Shown here: piece by piece, positions 25,733 to 34,379 of the stretch
Numbering within the stretch: the stretch's first letter is position 1
Layout of the letters: each line of letters begins with the position of its first letter
Assembly (NCBI GenBank): GCA_021848385.1
Contig: JAJZUQ010000014.1
Coordinates: 1 to 56,723, forward strand
Length of the DNA stretch: 56,723 bases
Source: Deltaproteobacteria bacterium
GTDB taxonomy: Bacteria > Desulfobacterota > Desulfuromonadia > Geobacterales > Geobacteraceae
Direction of reading: 5' to 3'
Made by a program: the position numbers and the translations under genes
Notes under the pieces: model-generated
What the model was told of the DNA's origin: nothing
Database searches by the model: none
What the model saw: the letters and a program-made list of their open reading frames with translations, nothing else

Positions 25733-25790
25733 TCTGCTGTCGATCCAGTCTCCTGTTTATGTACATTATCCCGATAAAGGAACTCTTCCC

Positions 25791-28202
25791 ATGAAGCAGC
25801 CTTTTTTGCAGGCCATAGGCGAACGGGTGCTGGTGCTGGACGGTGCCATGGGTACCATGCTCCAGGAGCGCGGGCTCAAGCCGGGTCAGTCGCCGGAAGA
25901 ACTCAACCTCACCATGCCCGACGTGGTTGCCTCGGTCCACCGGGAGTACCTGGCGGCCGGTGCCGACATCCTGGTGACCAACACCTTCGGCGGGACCAGA
26001 GAGAAACTCAGCCACTACGGGTTGCAGGACCGGCTCGTGGAGATCAACGCCCGGGCCGTGGAGATTGCCCGACAGGTGGCGGGGAACGAGGCGTATGTCG
26101 CTGCCTCTATCGGGCCGACCGGACGGTTCGTCGAACCGGTGGGGGATCTTTCCTTCGACGCCATGGCGGAGCTGTTCCGGGAACAGGCGGCTGCTCTCAT
26201 CGGCGCCGGCGCCGATCTCATCACCCTGGAGACCTTTCTCGACATCAAGGAGGCCCGTGCCGCGGTGATCGCCATCAGGGAAATCTCTCCCCACATCCCG
26301 GTCATTGCCATGCTCACCTTCGACGACAAGGGGCGGAGCGTGCTCGGTACCCCCCCCGAGGCGGCTGCCATCACCCTTGAGAGTGTCGGGGCGGACATCG
26401 TCGGCTCCAACTGCGGCCTCGGCGTGGATGGTATCCATGATATCCTGGCCGCCATGCGCCGGGTAACCTGTCTTCCCCTCATTTCCCAGGCCAACGCAGG
26501 TCTGCCGGTGCTCAAGGATGGCAAGACCGTCTTCCCCGGCACCCCTGACGAAATGACCGCCTACCATGACCGGCTGCTGGCTCTGGGGGTGCGGATCATC
26601 GGCGGCTGCTGCGGTACCACCCCGGCCCATATCCGGGCCATAAAGGATGCACTGGCGGGAAGAGACCAGTCGTACCGTCCCGTCGGCCCGGCTGCCGGGA
26701 CCACCTTCCTCTCCAGCCGGAGCGGTTTTGTGGCCATTGGCGGCAACAACCCGGTGGCAATCATCGGCGAGCGAATCAACCCCACCGGCAAGAAGGGGTT
26801 CGCTGCCGAACTGCGGGAGGGGAAAGTAGGCTATATCCGCCGCGAAGCCATGGAACAGGCGACAGCCGGTGCCCATCTCCTGGACGTGAACGTGGGGACC
26901 CCCGGCATCGATGAACCGGCCGCCATGGAACGGGCGGTATTCTGTGTGACGGGGGCGGTACCGGTTCCCCTGGTGCTCGACTCTTCCAGCCCCGAGGCCC
27001 TTGAACGGGGGCTCAAGGCGGCTGACGGCAAGGTGCTGGTGAACTCGGTCAACGGCGAGACGAAAAGTCTGGCGCGGGTCCTCCCCCTCGTCAAAAAATA
27101 CGGCGCCGCGGTGATCGGCCTGACCCTGGACGAGACGGGAATTCCCGAGACCGCCGACGCCCGCTGCCGGGTAGCTGAAAAGATTGTCGCGGCCGCCGGG
27201 GAACTCGGCATATCCCGGAACAATATCGTCATGGACTGCCTTACCCTGACGGTGAGCGCCGAACAGAAGCGGGCCATGGAAACCCTCGGGGCCATCAGGC
27301 TGGTGAAGGAAAAGCTCGGGGTGAACACAGTCCTCGGGGTGAGCAATATCTCCTTCGGGCTCCCCTGCCGACCGGTCATCTCCTCCTCCTTTTTTGCCAT
27401 GGCCATGGCTGCCGGGCTCGATGCGGCAATCGTCAATCCCAAGGAGCAGGCGATGCTCGATGCCTGGCGTTCCTCCATGGTACTTCTCAACCGGGATCCC
27501 AATTCGGCGGCCTATATCGACGCCTACAAGGGGACGGTTGCCGCCGTCGATCAGCCTGTTGCCGATGCTCCCCGTGATATCCGTTCCCTCATCGGCCGCG
27601 CCGTCATCGATGGGGAACGGGAGGCTGTCACCGGTCTCGTGGAACAGGCGTTCGCGGAAGGTTTGACCCCCCTCCAGGTCAGCAACGAGGCGCTCCTGCC
27701 CGGCCTCGAAGAGGTGGGACGGCGTTTCGAGAAGAACATCTTCTTCCTCCCCCAGGTGATGCTGGCGGCGGAAACAATGCAGACCGCCTTTGCCCGTCTG
27801 AAGCAGGAGATGAAAGGGGAAGGGTTTGCCAGTCTCGGAAAGATCCTGATGGCTACGGTGGAAGGTGACATCCATGACATTGGCAAGAACATCGTCTGCA
27901 CCCTCCTGGAAAACCACGGTTTCGACGTGATCGATCTGGGGAAGAACGTCCCCGCCGAGCGGATCATCGCGGCGGCCCGGGAACAGGGGGTCGATGCGGT
28001 CGGCCTCTCGGCACTCATGACCACAACCATGACGGAGATGGAAAACGTCATCGAGCGACTGAAAGAGGCGGGAATACGGACGTTCACCATGGTAGGGGGG
28101 GCAGTGGTCACCCAGGAGTACGCCGACCAGATCGGCGCCGACCTGTATGCCCGGGATGCCATGGAAGCGGTGGCGCGGATCAGGCACCTTCTCGGGAAGT
28201 GA
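25791..28202 (+). CDS. metH: B12-dependent methionine synthase lacking the activation domain
   Basis: 803 residues, against about 1,230 for the E. coli enzyme. Domains in order: homocysteine-binding barrel (1-290, zinc ligands Cys208, Cys273, Cys274), methyltetrahydrofolate (pterin)-binding barrel (about 310-570), B12 cap (about 580-665) and B12-binding Rossmann domain with D-x-H-x-x-G at 693-698, where His695 is the cobalamin ligand. The C-terminal AdoMet-binding reactivation domain is absent. It transfers methyl from 5-methyl-THF to homocysteine. Reactivation of oxidised cobalamin must be done by a separate protein. ATG 25791 follows AAAGGAACTCTTCCC. No cobalamin riboswitch fits in the 58-bp gap upstream. 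Confidence 0.94.
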   Translation: MKQPFLQAIGERVLVLDGAMGTMLQERGLKPGQSPEELNLTMPDVVASVHREYLAAGADILVTNTFGGTREKLSHYGLQDRLVEINARAVEIARQVAGNEAYVAASIGPTGRFVEPVGDLSFDAMAELFREQAAALIGAGADLITLETFLDIKEARAAVIAIREISPHIPVIAMLTFDDKGRSVLGTPPEAAAITLESVGADIVGSNCGLGVDGIHDILAAMRRVTCLPLISQANAGLPVLKDGKTVFPGTPDEMTAYHDRLLALGVRIIGGCCGTTPAHIRAIKDALAGRDQSYRPVGPAAGTTFLSSRSGFVAIGGNNPVAIIGERINPTGKKGFAAELREGKVGYIRREAMEQATAGAHLLDVNVGTPGIDEPAAMERAVFCVTGAVPVPLVLDSSSPEALERGLKAADGKVLVNSVNGETKSLARVLPLVKKYGAAVIGLTLDETGIPETADARCRVAEKIVAAAGELGISRNNIVMDCLTLTVSAEQKRAMETLGAIRLVKEKLGVNTVLGVSNISFGLPCRPVISSSFFAMAMAAGLDAAIVNPKEQAMLDAWRSSMVLLNRDPNSAAYIDAYKGTVAAVDQPVADAPRDIRSLIGRAVIDGEREAVTGLVEQAFAEGLTPLQVSNEALLPGLEEVGRRFEKNIFFLPQVMLAAETMQTAFARLKQEMKGEGFASLGKILMATVEGDIHDIGKNIVCTLLENHGFDVIDLGKNVPAERIIAAAREQGVDAVGLSALMTTTMTEMENVIERLKEAGIRTFTMVGGAVVTQEYADQIGADLYARDAMEAVARIRHLLGK

Positions 28203-28342
28203 TTGGATGGGTAGAGCACCCGAGGTACCTGAAATCTTTTGCCCTTGTGTCCACCGGGAACGGGATATTTTAGTTATTGCAACTATTTGATTTATGTGGT
28301 AGTTTGCAACCGATTACGTCATTTGACGGACAGGAAACGGCC

Positions 28343-28780
28343 ATGGTTGTAGGTTTCAATCACAACGTGATGTACAGAGGGGATGTCTTCCACATCCAGA
28401 CCGAAGACAGCGGTGTCAACAATCCTCACATCATCACCCTCCTCTACCGGGGGGGGACAATAATCTCCTCGAAAAAGACAACCTACGCCGACATCCTCAA
28501 GGTCGACAACCTCGACCATGTTGTCGAAGAACTGATGAAAGAGCAGCACAAGGATATGATGCGCCGCCTGAAGTCGGGTGAGTTCGACGACCGCGCCTTT
28601 GGCACGTCCCCTGTTCCTCCCCCTTCGACGGCTTCCGCCCCCCCGCCGGCCCCTCCTCAGGCAAAACCGGCGACGCCCCCGCCCCCCTCCCCCCCCAAAG
28701 CCGCACCCGAGGCCGCACGCCCCAAGCAGAGCCTTGATGAAATCATTCTCGACTACCTGGTTGCCGGCGACGACAAGTAG
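28343..28780 (+). CDS. Unknown protein with conserved N-terminus and proline-rich tail
   Basis: 145 residues from ATG 28343 (MVVGFNHNVMYRGDVFHIQTEDSG). The first 85 residues look like a compact beta-rich domain followed by a helix (ILKVDNLDHVVEELMKEQHKDMMRRLKSGEFD). A 40-residue Pro/Ala linker follows, then a short conserved-looking helix (KQSLDEIILDYLVAGDDK). There is no signal peptide, so it is cytoplasmic. The domain-linker-peptide design suggests an adaptor that binds a partner through the C-terminal helix. I do not recognise the family. The upstream 22 codons of the frame lack support; AGGAAACGGCC precedes the chosen start. It lies between metH and the transketolase genes. Confidence 0.75.
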   Translation: MVVGFNHNVMYRGDVFHIQTEDSGVNNPHIITLLYRGGTIISSKKTTYADILKVDNLDHVVEELMKEQHKDMMRRLKSGEFDDRAFGTSPVPPPSTASAPPPAPPQAKPATPPPPSPPKAAPEAARPKQSLDEIILDYLVAGDDK

Positions 28781-28821
28781 GTGCACAACCATAATCCCGC
28801 TGTTGGAAAGGACGCATACTG

Positions 28822-29649
28822 GTGAACGAACTGGTCACACATCTGGAAGAAAAAGCCCGGCAACTCCGTGTTGCCATCGTCAAGACCCTCCATAAGTCCC
28901 AGTCGGGTCATACCGGCGGTTCCTTGTCGGCCATCGACATGGTGACCGCGCTCTATTTCCATAAGATGCGGCATAATCCGGCGGACCCGGTCTGGGACGG
29001 TCGCGATCGGTTCGTGCTGTGCAAGGGACATGCGGCCCCGGCCCAGTATGTGGCCCTTGCGGAGGCGGGATATTTCCCGAAAGAAGACCTGATGACACTG
29101 CGCCGCCTCGGCAGCCATCTGCAGGGGCATCCCGACAGCAAGGTGACTCCCGGTGTCGAAGTCTGCACCGGTTCCCTGGGACAGGGGCTGTCCATGGCGG
29201 TCGGCATGGCCCTGGGGCTGCGGCTCGACAAGCGGGAAAACCGGGTCTACGCCCTACTCGGCGACGGCGAGCTGCAGGAGGGGCAGGTATGGGAAGCGGC
29301 CATGGCCGCCGCACACTATAAAACGGACAACCTCTGCGCCATGGTGGATGCCAACGGCCTGCAGATCGACGGCGAGGTGGCGAAGGTGATGAATGTCGGC
29401 CCCATTGCGGACAAGTTCCGCGCCTTCGGCTGGCAGACCCTGGAAATCGACGGCCATGACATGGGCGCCATCCTTGCCGCCCTCGACAAGGCTGAAACGC
29501 TCAAGGGCGCGCCGACAGTCATCGTGGCCCGTACCGTCAAGGGTAAAGGGGTTTCCTTTTTCGAGAACAAGGCATCGTACCACGGGGTTCCGCCGAGCGA
29601 TGAGGAATTGCCACGGGCGCTGGAGTGCCTGGGGTATTTCGAGGAGTAA
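28822..29649 (+). CDS. tktN: Transketolase, N-terminal subunit
   Basis: 275 residues, equal to the thiamine-diphosphate-binding first domain of transketolase. Motifs: SGHTGGSLSAIDMVTALYF near residue 30, the LVKGHA-like VLCKGHAAPAQYVAL, GSLGQGLSMAVGMALG, and GDGELQEGQVWEAAMAA with the Mg-binding aspartate, then the DANGLQIDG block. It starts at GTG 28822 after GGAAAGGAC. The second subunit is encoded 184 bp downstream (29834), making a split transketolase for the non-oxidative pentose phosphate pathway, as in archaea and several Gram-positive and deltaproteobacterial groups. The gap between the halves contains a REP-like element. Confidence 0.94.
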   Translation: MNELVTHLEEKARQLRVAIVKTLHKSQSGHTGGSLSAIDMVTALYFHKMRHNPADPVWDGRDRFVLCKGHAAPAQYVALAEAGYFPKEDLMTLRRLGSHLQGHPDSKVTPGVEVCTGSLGQGLSMAVGMALGLRLDKRENRVYALLGDGELQEGQVWEAAMAAAHYKTDNLCAMVDANGLQIDGEVAKVMNVGPIADKFRAFGWQTLEIDGHDMGAILAALDKAETLKGAPTVIVARTVKGKGVSFFENKASYHGVPPSDEELPRALECLGYFEE

Positions 29650-29693
29650 AAGATGTACAGGGAATGTTGCTCTGTAATTCTTATTTTTCGCGG

Positions 29694-29776
29694 TTAACCC
29701 CTCTAAATCTCCCCTTAGGTAAGGGGAGACTTCAAGGCTTCCCCCCTTAGGTAAGGGGGGACTGAGGGGGGTTAGA
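29694..29776. repeat. REP-like palindromic element, copy 5
   Basis: Two hairpins share the same core: CTCCCCTTA/TAAGGGGAG at 29709-29717/29720-29728 and CCCCCCTTA/TAAGGGGGG at 29741-29749/29752-29760, each with loop GG. The outer ends are GTTAACCCCTC and GAGGGGGGTTAG, as at 735 and 8240. It sits inside an operon, between the two transketolase subunit genes, and may affect mRNA stability or the ratio of the two halves. Confidence 0.75.
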
Positions 29777-29833
29777 TTTAGATGTTACATGGTTCTATGT
29801 GACCAAGATGACCTATTCGAAAGGATTTTCCAT

Positions 29834-30772
29834 ATGAGTTCAATGATCGCAACACGTGATGCATACGGCGAGACCCTGGCTGAACTGGGGGGGGAAGACT
29901 CCCGGATTGTGGTGCTTGATGCCGACCTGTCAGGCTCCACCAAGACCGGGGTGTTTGCGAAAAAATATCCCGAGCGCTTTTTCAATATGGGGATCGCCGA
30001 GGCCAATATGGTCGGCACTGCCGCAGGCCTTGCGGCGGTGGGCAAGGTCCCCTTCCTCTCCACCTTTGCCATCTTCGCGGTGGGCCGGGCCTGGGAGCAG
30101 GTGCGCCAGTCGCTCGCCTATCCCAAGGCCAATGTCAAGGTCGTCGCGACCCATGGCGGTGTCACCGTCGGCGAGGACGGCGGTTCCCACCAGTCGATTG
30201 AGGACGTGGCGATCATGCGGGCCGTTCCCAACATGACCGTCATTGTCCCGGCAGACGGTGTGGAGACCAAAGCGGCTATCCGTGCCGTAGCTGCCTATAA
30301 AGGGCCGGTCTATGTCCGCCTCGGTCGGAACAAGGTGCCGACGGTATTCCCGGCAGATTACCGGTTTGAAATCGGGAAAGGTACCGAGTTGGTAGCCGGC
30401 ACCGATCTGACCTTCATAACCACCGGACTCATGACTGCCCAGGCTGTTGCCGCAGCGGAACAGCTGAAGAAAGAAGGAGTCAGCGCCCGGGTCGTGCATA
30501 TCGGCACCATCAAGCCCCTGGACCGGGAGATTATCGTCAAGGCTGCCCTGGAAACGGGCTTGATCGTGACGGCAGAGGAACATTCCATTGTCGGCGGTCT
30601 GGGGAGCGCGGTGGCGGAAGTTCTGGCGGAAGAGTGCCCCGTTTCGCTCAAGCGGGTGGGGGTCAACGACCGGTTCGGGACTTCCGGCAAGGCGGAAGAG
30701 CTCTTGAAATACTTCGGCCTCACAGCGGAGGACCTTGTGGAAGCGGGGCGGGAGATACTGGCGAGGAAATAG
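29834..30772 (+). CDS. tktC: Transketolase, C-terminal subunit
   Basis: 312 residues from ATG 29834 (MSSMIATRDAYGETLAEL), with GAAAGGAT upstream. It has the pyrimidine-binding and C-terminal domains of transketolase: DADLSGSTKTGVF, FFNMGIAEANMVGTAAGLA, the THGGVTVGEDGGSHQSIEDVAIMRAVPNM block, and the regulatory domain with AEEHSIVGGLGSAVAEVLAE near the end. Works with TktN. Its stop lies one base before the start of the pseudopilin gene, so this transcript probably continues into the pseudopilin and two-component genes. Confidence 0.94.
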   Translation: MSSMIATRDAYGETLAELGGEDSRIVVLDADLSGSTKTGVFAKKYPERFFNMGIAEANMVGTAAGLAAVGKVPFLSTFAIFAVGRAWEQVRQSLAYPKANVKVVATHGGVTVGEDGGSHQSIEDVAIMRAVPNMTVIVPADGVETKAAIRAVAAYKGPVYVRLGRNKVPTVFPADYRFEIGKGTELVAGTDLTFITTGLMTAQAVAAAEQLKKEGVSARVVHIGTIKPLDREIIVKAALETGLIVTAEEHSIVGGLGSAVAEVLAEECPVSLKRVGVNDRFGTSGKAEELLKYFGLTAEDLVEAGREILARK

Positions 30773-30773
30773 C

Positions 30774-31325
30774 ATGGGAACCACTCCTGTCGGTTCGAAC
30801 CGGGGGTTCACCTACGTCGTCGTGCTCATGATGGTGCTGATCATCGGCATCATGCTCGGTGCCGCCGGGCAGGTCTGGACGACGGTCATGAAACGTGACC
30901 GTGAAGCAGAACTCCTGTTTCGCGGCGGCCAGATCCGGGACGCCATAGAACAATGGAATACATCGTTCAAACGGGGCGGTCCGCCTCCCCATCCGATCGC
31001 CGATCTCAAGGACCTTCTGCAAAATCCCTACTCCCTGCAGAAAACCCGCTATCTGCGCCGCCTCTACCAGGACCCGATTACCGGCGATGATTGGAAAATT
31101 ATCACAGACCCGGTCAAGGGGATCATCGGGGTCGCAAGCTCCAGCAAGGAAACTCCCCTCAAACAGGGGGGATTTCCCGAACCCTTCACTGCTTTCGAGG
31201 GAAAAACCAAGTACAGCGACTGGGAGTTCGTCTACCGGCCGACAGTGCAGGGTGCGGCGGCGACAACGTCGGGTGCTGCAACGGGTGGGATGCCAGAAAC
31301 AACGTCGGGATGGCGGATACGCTAA
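30774..31325 (+). CDS. Type II secretion / type IV pilin-like protein (pseudopilin)
   Basis: 183 residues from ATG 30774, with GAGGA five bases upstream. A short leader ending in SNRG precedes FTYVVVLMMVLIIGIMLGAAGQVWTT, a class III (prepilin peptidase) signal with cleavage expected after the glycine. The glutamate usually found at mature position 5 is missing (FTYVV). The rest resembles minor pseudopilins: REAELLFRGGQIRDAIEQW, HPIADLKDLLQNP, RRLYQDPITGDDWKII. This soluble part may sit at the tip of a secretion pseudopilus. The tail is low-complexity (GAAATTSGAATGG). It is one base after tktC and close to or overlapping the kinase gene. Confidence 0.8.
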   Translation: MGTTPVGSNRGFTYVVVLMMVLIIGIMLGAAGQVWTTVMKRDREAELLFRGGQIRDAIEQWNTSFKRGGPPPHPIADLKDLLQNPYSLQKTRYLRRLYQDPITGDDWKIITDPVKGIIGVASSSKETPLKQGGFPEPFTAFEGKTKYSDWEFVYRPTVQGAAATTSGAATGGMPETTSGWRIR

Positions 31326-31369
31326 AGCGACTGTCATACCGTCAGCGACAGACATTCAGCGGAGGCGGG

Positions 31370-32857
31370 TTGGTTTTCAAAAGCCTGACAACCAGGGTAA
31401 TCATCATCACCATAAGCCTTCTGGCTTTCGGTATCAGTGTCTATACCTATCTGAATCTCAAACGGGAACAGACCCAACTTATCAATGCCGCACGGGAAAG
31501 TACCGAACTCCTGCTCAACACCATTGAGCGAAGCATCTACAGTTCCATGCGGATCGGCAATACAGAGGATACCCGGGCCATTCTCGAAATGGTCGGGCAG
31601 AACAGAAGGCTTGTCGGGGTACGGATATTTCACCCCCATGGGGTCGTGCTCAAATCCTCCATTCCGGGGGAGGTGGGGCGAGAGCTCAACCCGGCGGATT
31701 ACCAACTGTTCCTCAAGGGAAGGAATGAGGGGATATATGCGCTGGATGGGCAGGGGGAAGTGCTCGTCATGCAGAAGCCGATCTACAATGACGAGTCATG
31801 CCATATCTGTCACGGTGACAAAGTCCGGATAATCGGCGTTCTTGATGTCAATTATTCGCTTCAGGATACAAGGATGCGCATGTGGGAGGCGACCAGGCTG
31901 TTCATCCTCTCCACGGTGGCCATTGTCTGCTTCCTGGCGATCACCATCTCCCTGGTGATGCTCAAGTTCGTCAAGAAACCGCTCAACCGCATCACGGAAA
32001 ACATGGCCCGGGTGGAGCAGGGGGACATGTCGGTCAGGATGCAGCCGGCCGGAGAAGACGAGATAGGCCGGCTCATGGCCGGGTTTGACTCGATGGTGGA
32101 GCGGCTGGGCAATGCCAAGCGCGAGCTTGAGCAGTTGCATTTCCAGCAGATGGAGCGGGCGGACCGCCTGGCGTCGGTGGGGGAGATGGCGGCCGGGATA
32201 GCCCATGAAATCAAGAATCCTTTGACCGGTATTGCAGCGGCCATCACGATCATAAAAGATGACTTCACCGCAACGGATCCCCGGACGGAGATCGTTAACG
32301 AGGTGCTGGAGCAGGTAAAGCGTCTCGACAAGACGGTCAACGACCTGCTTTTTTTCGGCAAGCCGTCACCCCCTGAGCCGGCCTATGCCGATCTGAACGC
32401 CCTGCTGAAAAAGACCCTCATGTTCGCTTCCCAGCACCGGGGCGTAAAGAACATAGAAAAAAGGATCGAACTGCAGGACGATCTCCCCCCGGTTTTCGTG
32501 GACGGGAAGCAGATCCAGCAGGTGTTGCTGAATCTCATTCTCAACGCCGTCCAGGCCATGCCGGACGGCGGGTTATTGACCATTACGAGCGAGCTTGCCG
32601 AGCGGGACGGCATGAAGTGGGTACGGATCAGCATTGCCGATACGGGGAAGGGGATCCCCCCCTTGATCCTGGGGAAGATATTCACACCGTTTTTTACCAC
32701 CAAGGCCCAGGGGACGGGGCTTGGCCTGGCCATATGTCACAAGCTTGTCGTCCAGCATCAGGGAACCATCGACGTCACCAGCGAGGATGGCAGCGGGACA
32801 GTTTTTACCGTTTCCCTCCCTGCCGAACGGCTCCCTGACGGCCCTGAGCCTGCTTGA
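31370..32857 (+). CDS. Sensor histidine kinase with periplasmic heme c-type sensor domain
   Basis: 495 residues from TTG 31370 (GGAGG four bases upstream); ATG 31310, overlapping the pseudopilin gene, is an alternative and adds 20 residues. Order: membrane helix (RVIIITISLLAFGISVYTYL), a periplasmic domain of about 160 residues with a CxxCH heme motif (CHICH, Cys144-His148 in this numbering), second helix (LFILSTVAIVCFLAITISLVML), HAMP, HisKA with phospho-acceptor His279 (AAGIAHEIKNPLTGI), and HATPase (NLILNAVQAM, DTGKGIP, GTGLGLAI). Covalent heme in a sensor domain suggests it reads redox potential or a gas ligand in the periplasm. The sigma-54 activator follows 35 bp downstream and is the probable partner. 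Confidence 0.93.
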   Translation: MVFKSLTTRVIIITISLLAFGISVYTYLNLKREQTQLINAARESTELLLNTIERSIYSSMRIGNTEDTRAILEMVGQNRRLVGVRIFHPHGVVLKSSIPGEVGRELNPADYQLFLKGRNEGIYALDGQGEVLVMQKPIYNDESCHICHGDKVRIIGVLDVNYSLQDTRMRMWEATRLFILSTVAIVCFLAITISLVMLKFVKKPLNRITENMARVEQGDMSVRMQPAGEDEIGRLMAGFDSMVERLGNAKRELEQLHFQQMERADRLASVGEMAAGIAHEIKNPLTGIAAAITIIKDDFTATDPRTEIVNEVLEQVKRLDKTVNDLLFFGKPSPPEPAYADLNALLKKTLMFASQHRGVKNIEKRIELQDDLPPVFVDGKQIQQVLLNLILNAVQAMPDGGLLTITSELAERDGMKWVRISIADTGKGIPPLILGKIFTPFFTTKAQGTGLGLAICHKLVVQHQGTIDVTSEDGSGTVFTVSLPAERLPDGPEPA

Positions 32858-32892
32858 CCGTCTATCTCCATTCCGGTACAAAAGGAGCATCC

Positions 32893-34263
32893 GTGAAAAA
32901 GACAAAAATCCTGGTCGTTGACGACGAGCATCTCATCCGCTGGTCGCTCGAACAGAACCTGAAAAAACAGGGGTACGAGGTTACTTCATCGGGTAGCGGC
33001 GAAGACGCTTTGCGAATGGTGCGGGAGGATCAGCCGGATCTGGTGCTGCTCGATATCCAGTTGCCGGGGATCAATGGGCTTGAGGTTCTGGAGCGGATCA
33101 AGGAGATAGATGAGGAAATCATCGTCATCATGGTCACCGCCCACGGAGGGCTGGAAACGGCGGTCAACGCCATGCGGCTCGGCGCTTACGACTATATCAA
33201 CAAACCGTTCAATCTCGACGAGATGGCGATCGTCATCAAGAAGGCGCTTGAGACGTCGGACCTGCGACGCGAGGTCGCCCGTCTGCGGAGCGAGCAGAAG
33301 AAGATCGGCCCCCCCCAGATTATCGGGAACAGCAAGCACATGAAGAATGTCCTGGAGATGATGGACAAGGTGGCGAAGAGCGATGCCACGACCGTCCTGA
33401 TCCAGGGGGAATCAGGCACTGGCAAGGAACTGGTAGCCAAGTGGATACATTACGAGTCGAGCCGCGCGGAGAAGCCGTTCGTTGCCATCAACTGCGCTGC
33501 CGTCCCTGCCACCCTGCTGGAAAGCGAGTTGTTCGGCCACGAAAAAGGCGCGTTCACCGATGCCAAGGCGACCAAGAAGGGGCTTTTCGAGCTGGCCGAT
33601 GGCGGTACCGTCTTTCTCGACGAGATTGGCGACATGGAGATGGGGATGCAGGCAAAGCTGCTCCGTTTTCTGGAAGACCGGACCTTTCGCCGTATCGGCG
33701 GTTCCAAGGTGATGAGCGTGGACGTGAGGATCGTCTCTGCCACCAACAAGGACCTGATCAAGGCAATTGACGATAAATCCTTCCGCAACGACCTCTATTA
33801 CCGGCTCCAGGTCATCCCCATCTACCTTCCTCCTTTGCGGGAGCGCAAGGATGACATCCTCATCCTCGCAAAATATTTCATCGAGCACTACTGCAAGGAG
33901 TTCAACAAGCATGTCAAAGGCATATCCGCCATGGCCGAGAAACTCCTTGTGGAATACCACTGGCCCGGCAATATCCGCGAACTGAAAAACGTCATCGAGC
34001 GGGCGCTGATTCTGGGGAGTGAAGACACGCTGCTGCTGGAACATCTCCCTCTGGAGATCGTGGCCAGGGCCTCATCCTCGGCGGCCCCCGTTGCGACATT
34101 CAAGCTGCCCCCCGAAGGGGTGGACATCGAAGAGGTTGAGAAGGAGTTGATTCGTCAGGCGCTGGAGATAACCGACTGGAATCAGTCTAAAGCGGCGAAA
34201 AAACTGAGCCTTGGTATCGACGCATTCCGATACCGGATGAAAAAATTCGGGTATCTCAAGTAG
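32893..34263 (+). CDS. NtrC-family sigma-54-dependent response regulator
   Basis: 456 residues from GTG 32893, set by AAAAGGAG seven bases upstream. Receiver domain with phospho-acceptor Asp54 (LVLLDIQLPG), AAA+ domain with Walker A GESGTGKE at 172-179, sigma-54 contact loop GAFTDA at 219-224 (usual form GAFTGA), Walker B GGTVFLDEIGDM, and a C-terminal Fis-type helix-turn-helix (NQSKAAKKLSLGIDAFRYRMKKFGYLK). It activates RNA polymerase bound at -24/-12 promoters. Three such promoter matches lie downstream at 34353, 35674 and 38491, in front of secreted-protein and cytochrome genes, so these are its likely targets. No terminator is evident in the 90 bp after the stop. Confidence 0.95.
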   Translation: MKKTKILVVDDEHLIRWSLEQNLKKQGYEVTSSGSGEDALRMVREDQPDLVLLDIQLPGINGLEVLERIKEIDEEIIVIMVTAHGGLETAVNAMRLGAYDYINKPFNLDEMAIVIKKALETSDLRREVARLRSEQKKIGPPQIIGNSKHMKNVLEMMDKVAKSDATTVLIQGESGTGKELVAKWIHYESSRAEKPFVAINCAAVPATLLESELFGHEKGAFTDAKATKKGLFELADGGTVFLDEIGDMEMGMQAKLLRFLEDRTFRRIGGSKVMSVDVRIVSATNKDLIKAIDDKSFRNDLYYRLQVIPIYLPPLRERKDDILILAKYFIEHYCKEFNKHVKGISAMAEKLLVEYHWPGNIRELKNVIERALILGSEDTLLLEHLPLEIVARASSSAAPVATFKLPPEGVDIEEVEKELIRQALEITDWNQSKAAKKLSLGIDAFRYRMKKFGYLK

Positions 34264-34352
34264 TGGCGTCAAGCCTGGGTTGAAAAGCACGACGTATTTC
34301 CCAGAGATAAACTGGCATCGCGTACGTGCTGAGGTGATAGGCCGTAGGGCCT

Positions 34353-34369
34353 AGGCACTGTTGTTGCAT
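34353..34369 (+). promoter_or_regulatory. Candidate sigma-54 promoter upstream of the tetraheme cytochrome
   Basis: AGGCAC followed by TGTTG and TTGCAT gives GG at 34354-34355 and GC at 34366-34367, separated by exactly ten bases as the -24/-12 class requires. It lies 90 bp after the sigma-54 activator gene. The consensus T before GG is an A here. Transcription from about 34379 would leave a leader near 255 nt before the ATG at 34634. Confidence 0.6.
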
Positions 34370-34379
34370 GCTAATCCTT

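Noticed and set aside
25647..28187. Long open frame (846 codons) on the minus strand opposite metH
   Set aside because: It mirrors the codon bias of the metH gene; its translation is rich in His, Gly, Arg and Asp without family motifs. The plus strand has complete catalytic motifs.
30795..30805. GGTTCGAACC, resembling a tRNA T-loop
   Set aside because: It lies inside the pseudopilin frame and no acceptor, D or anticodon arms are present around it.
33547..33564. GAFTDA instead of GAFTGA as a sign of an inactive sigma-54 activator
   Set aside because: All other ATPase motifs are intact and this substitution occurs in natural activators, so loss of function is not supported.
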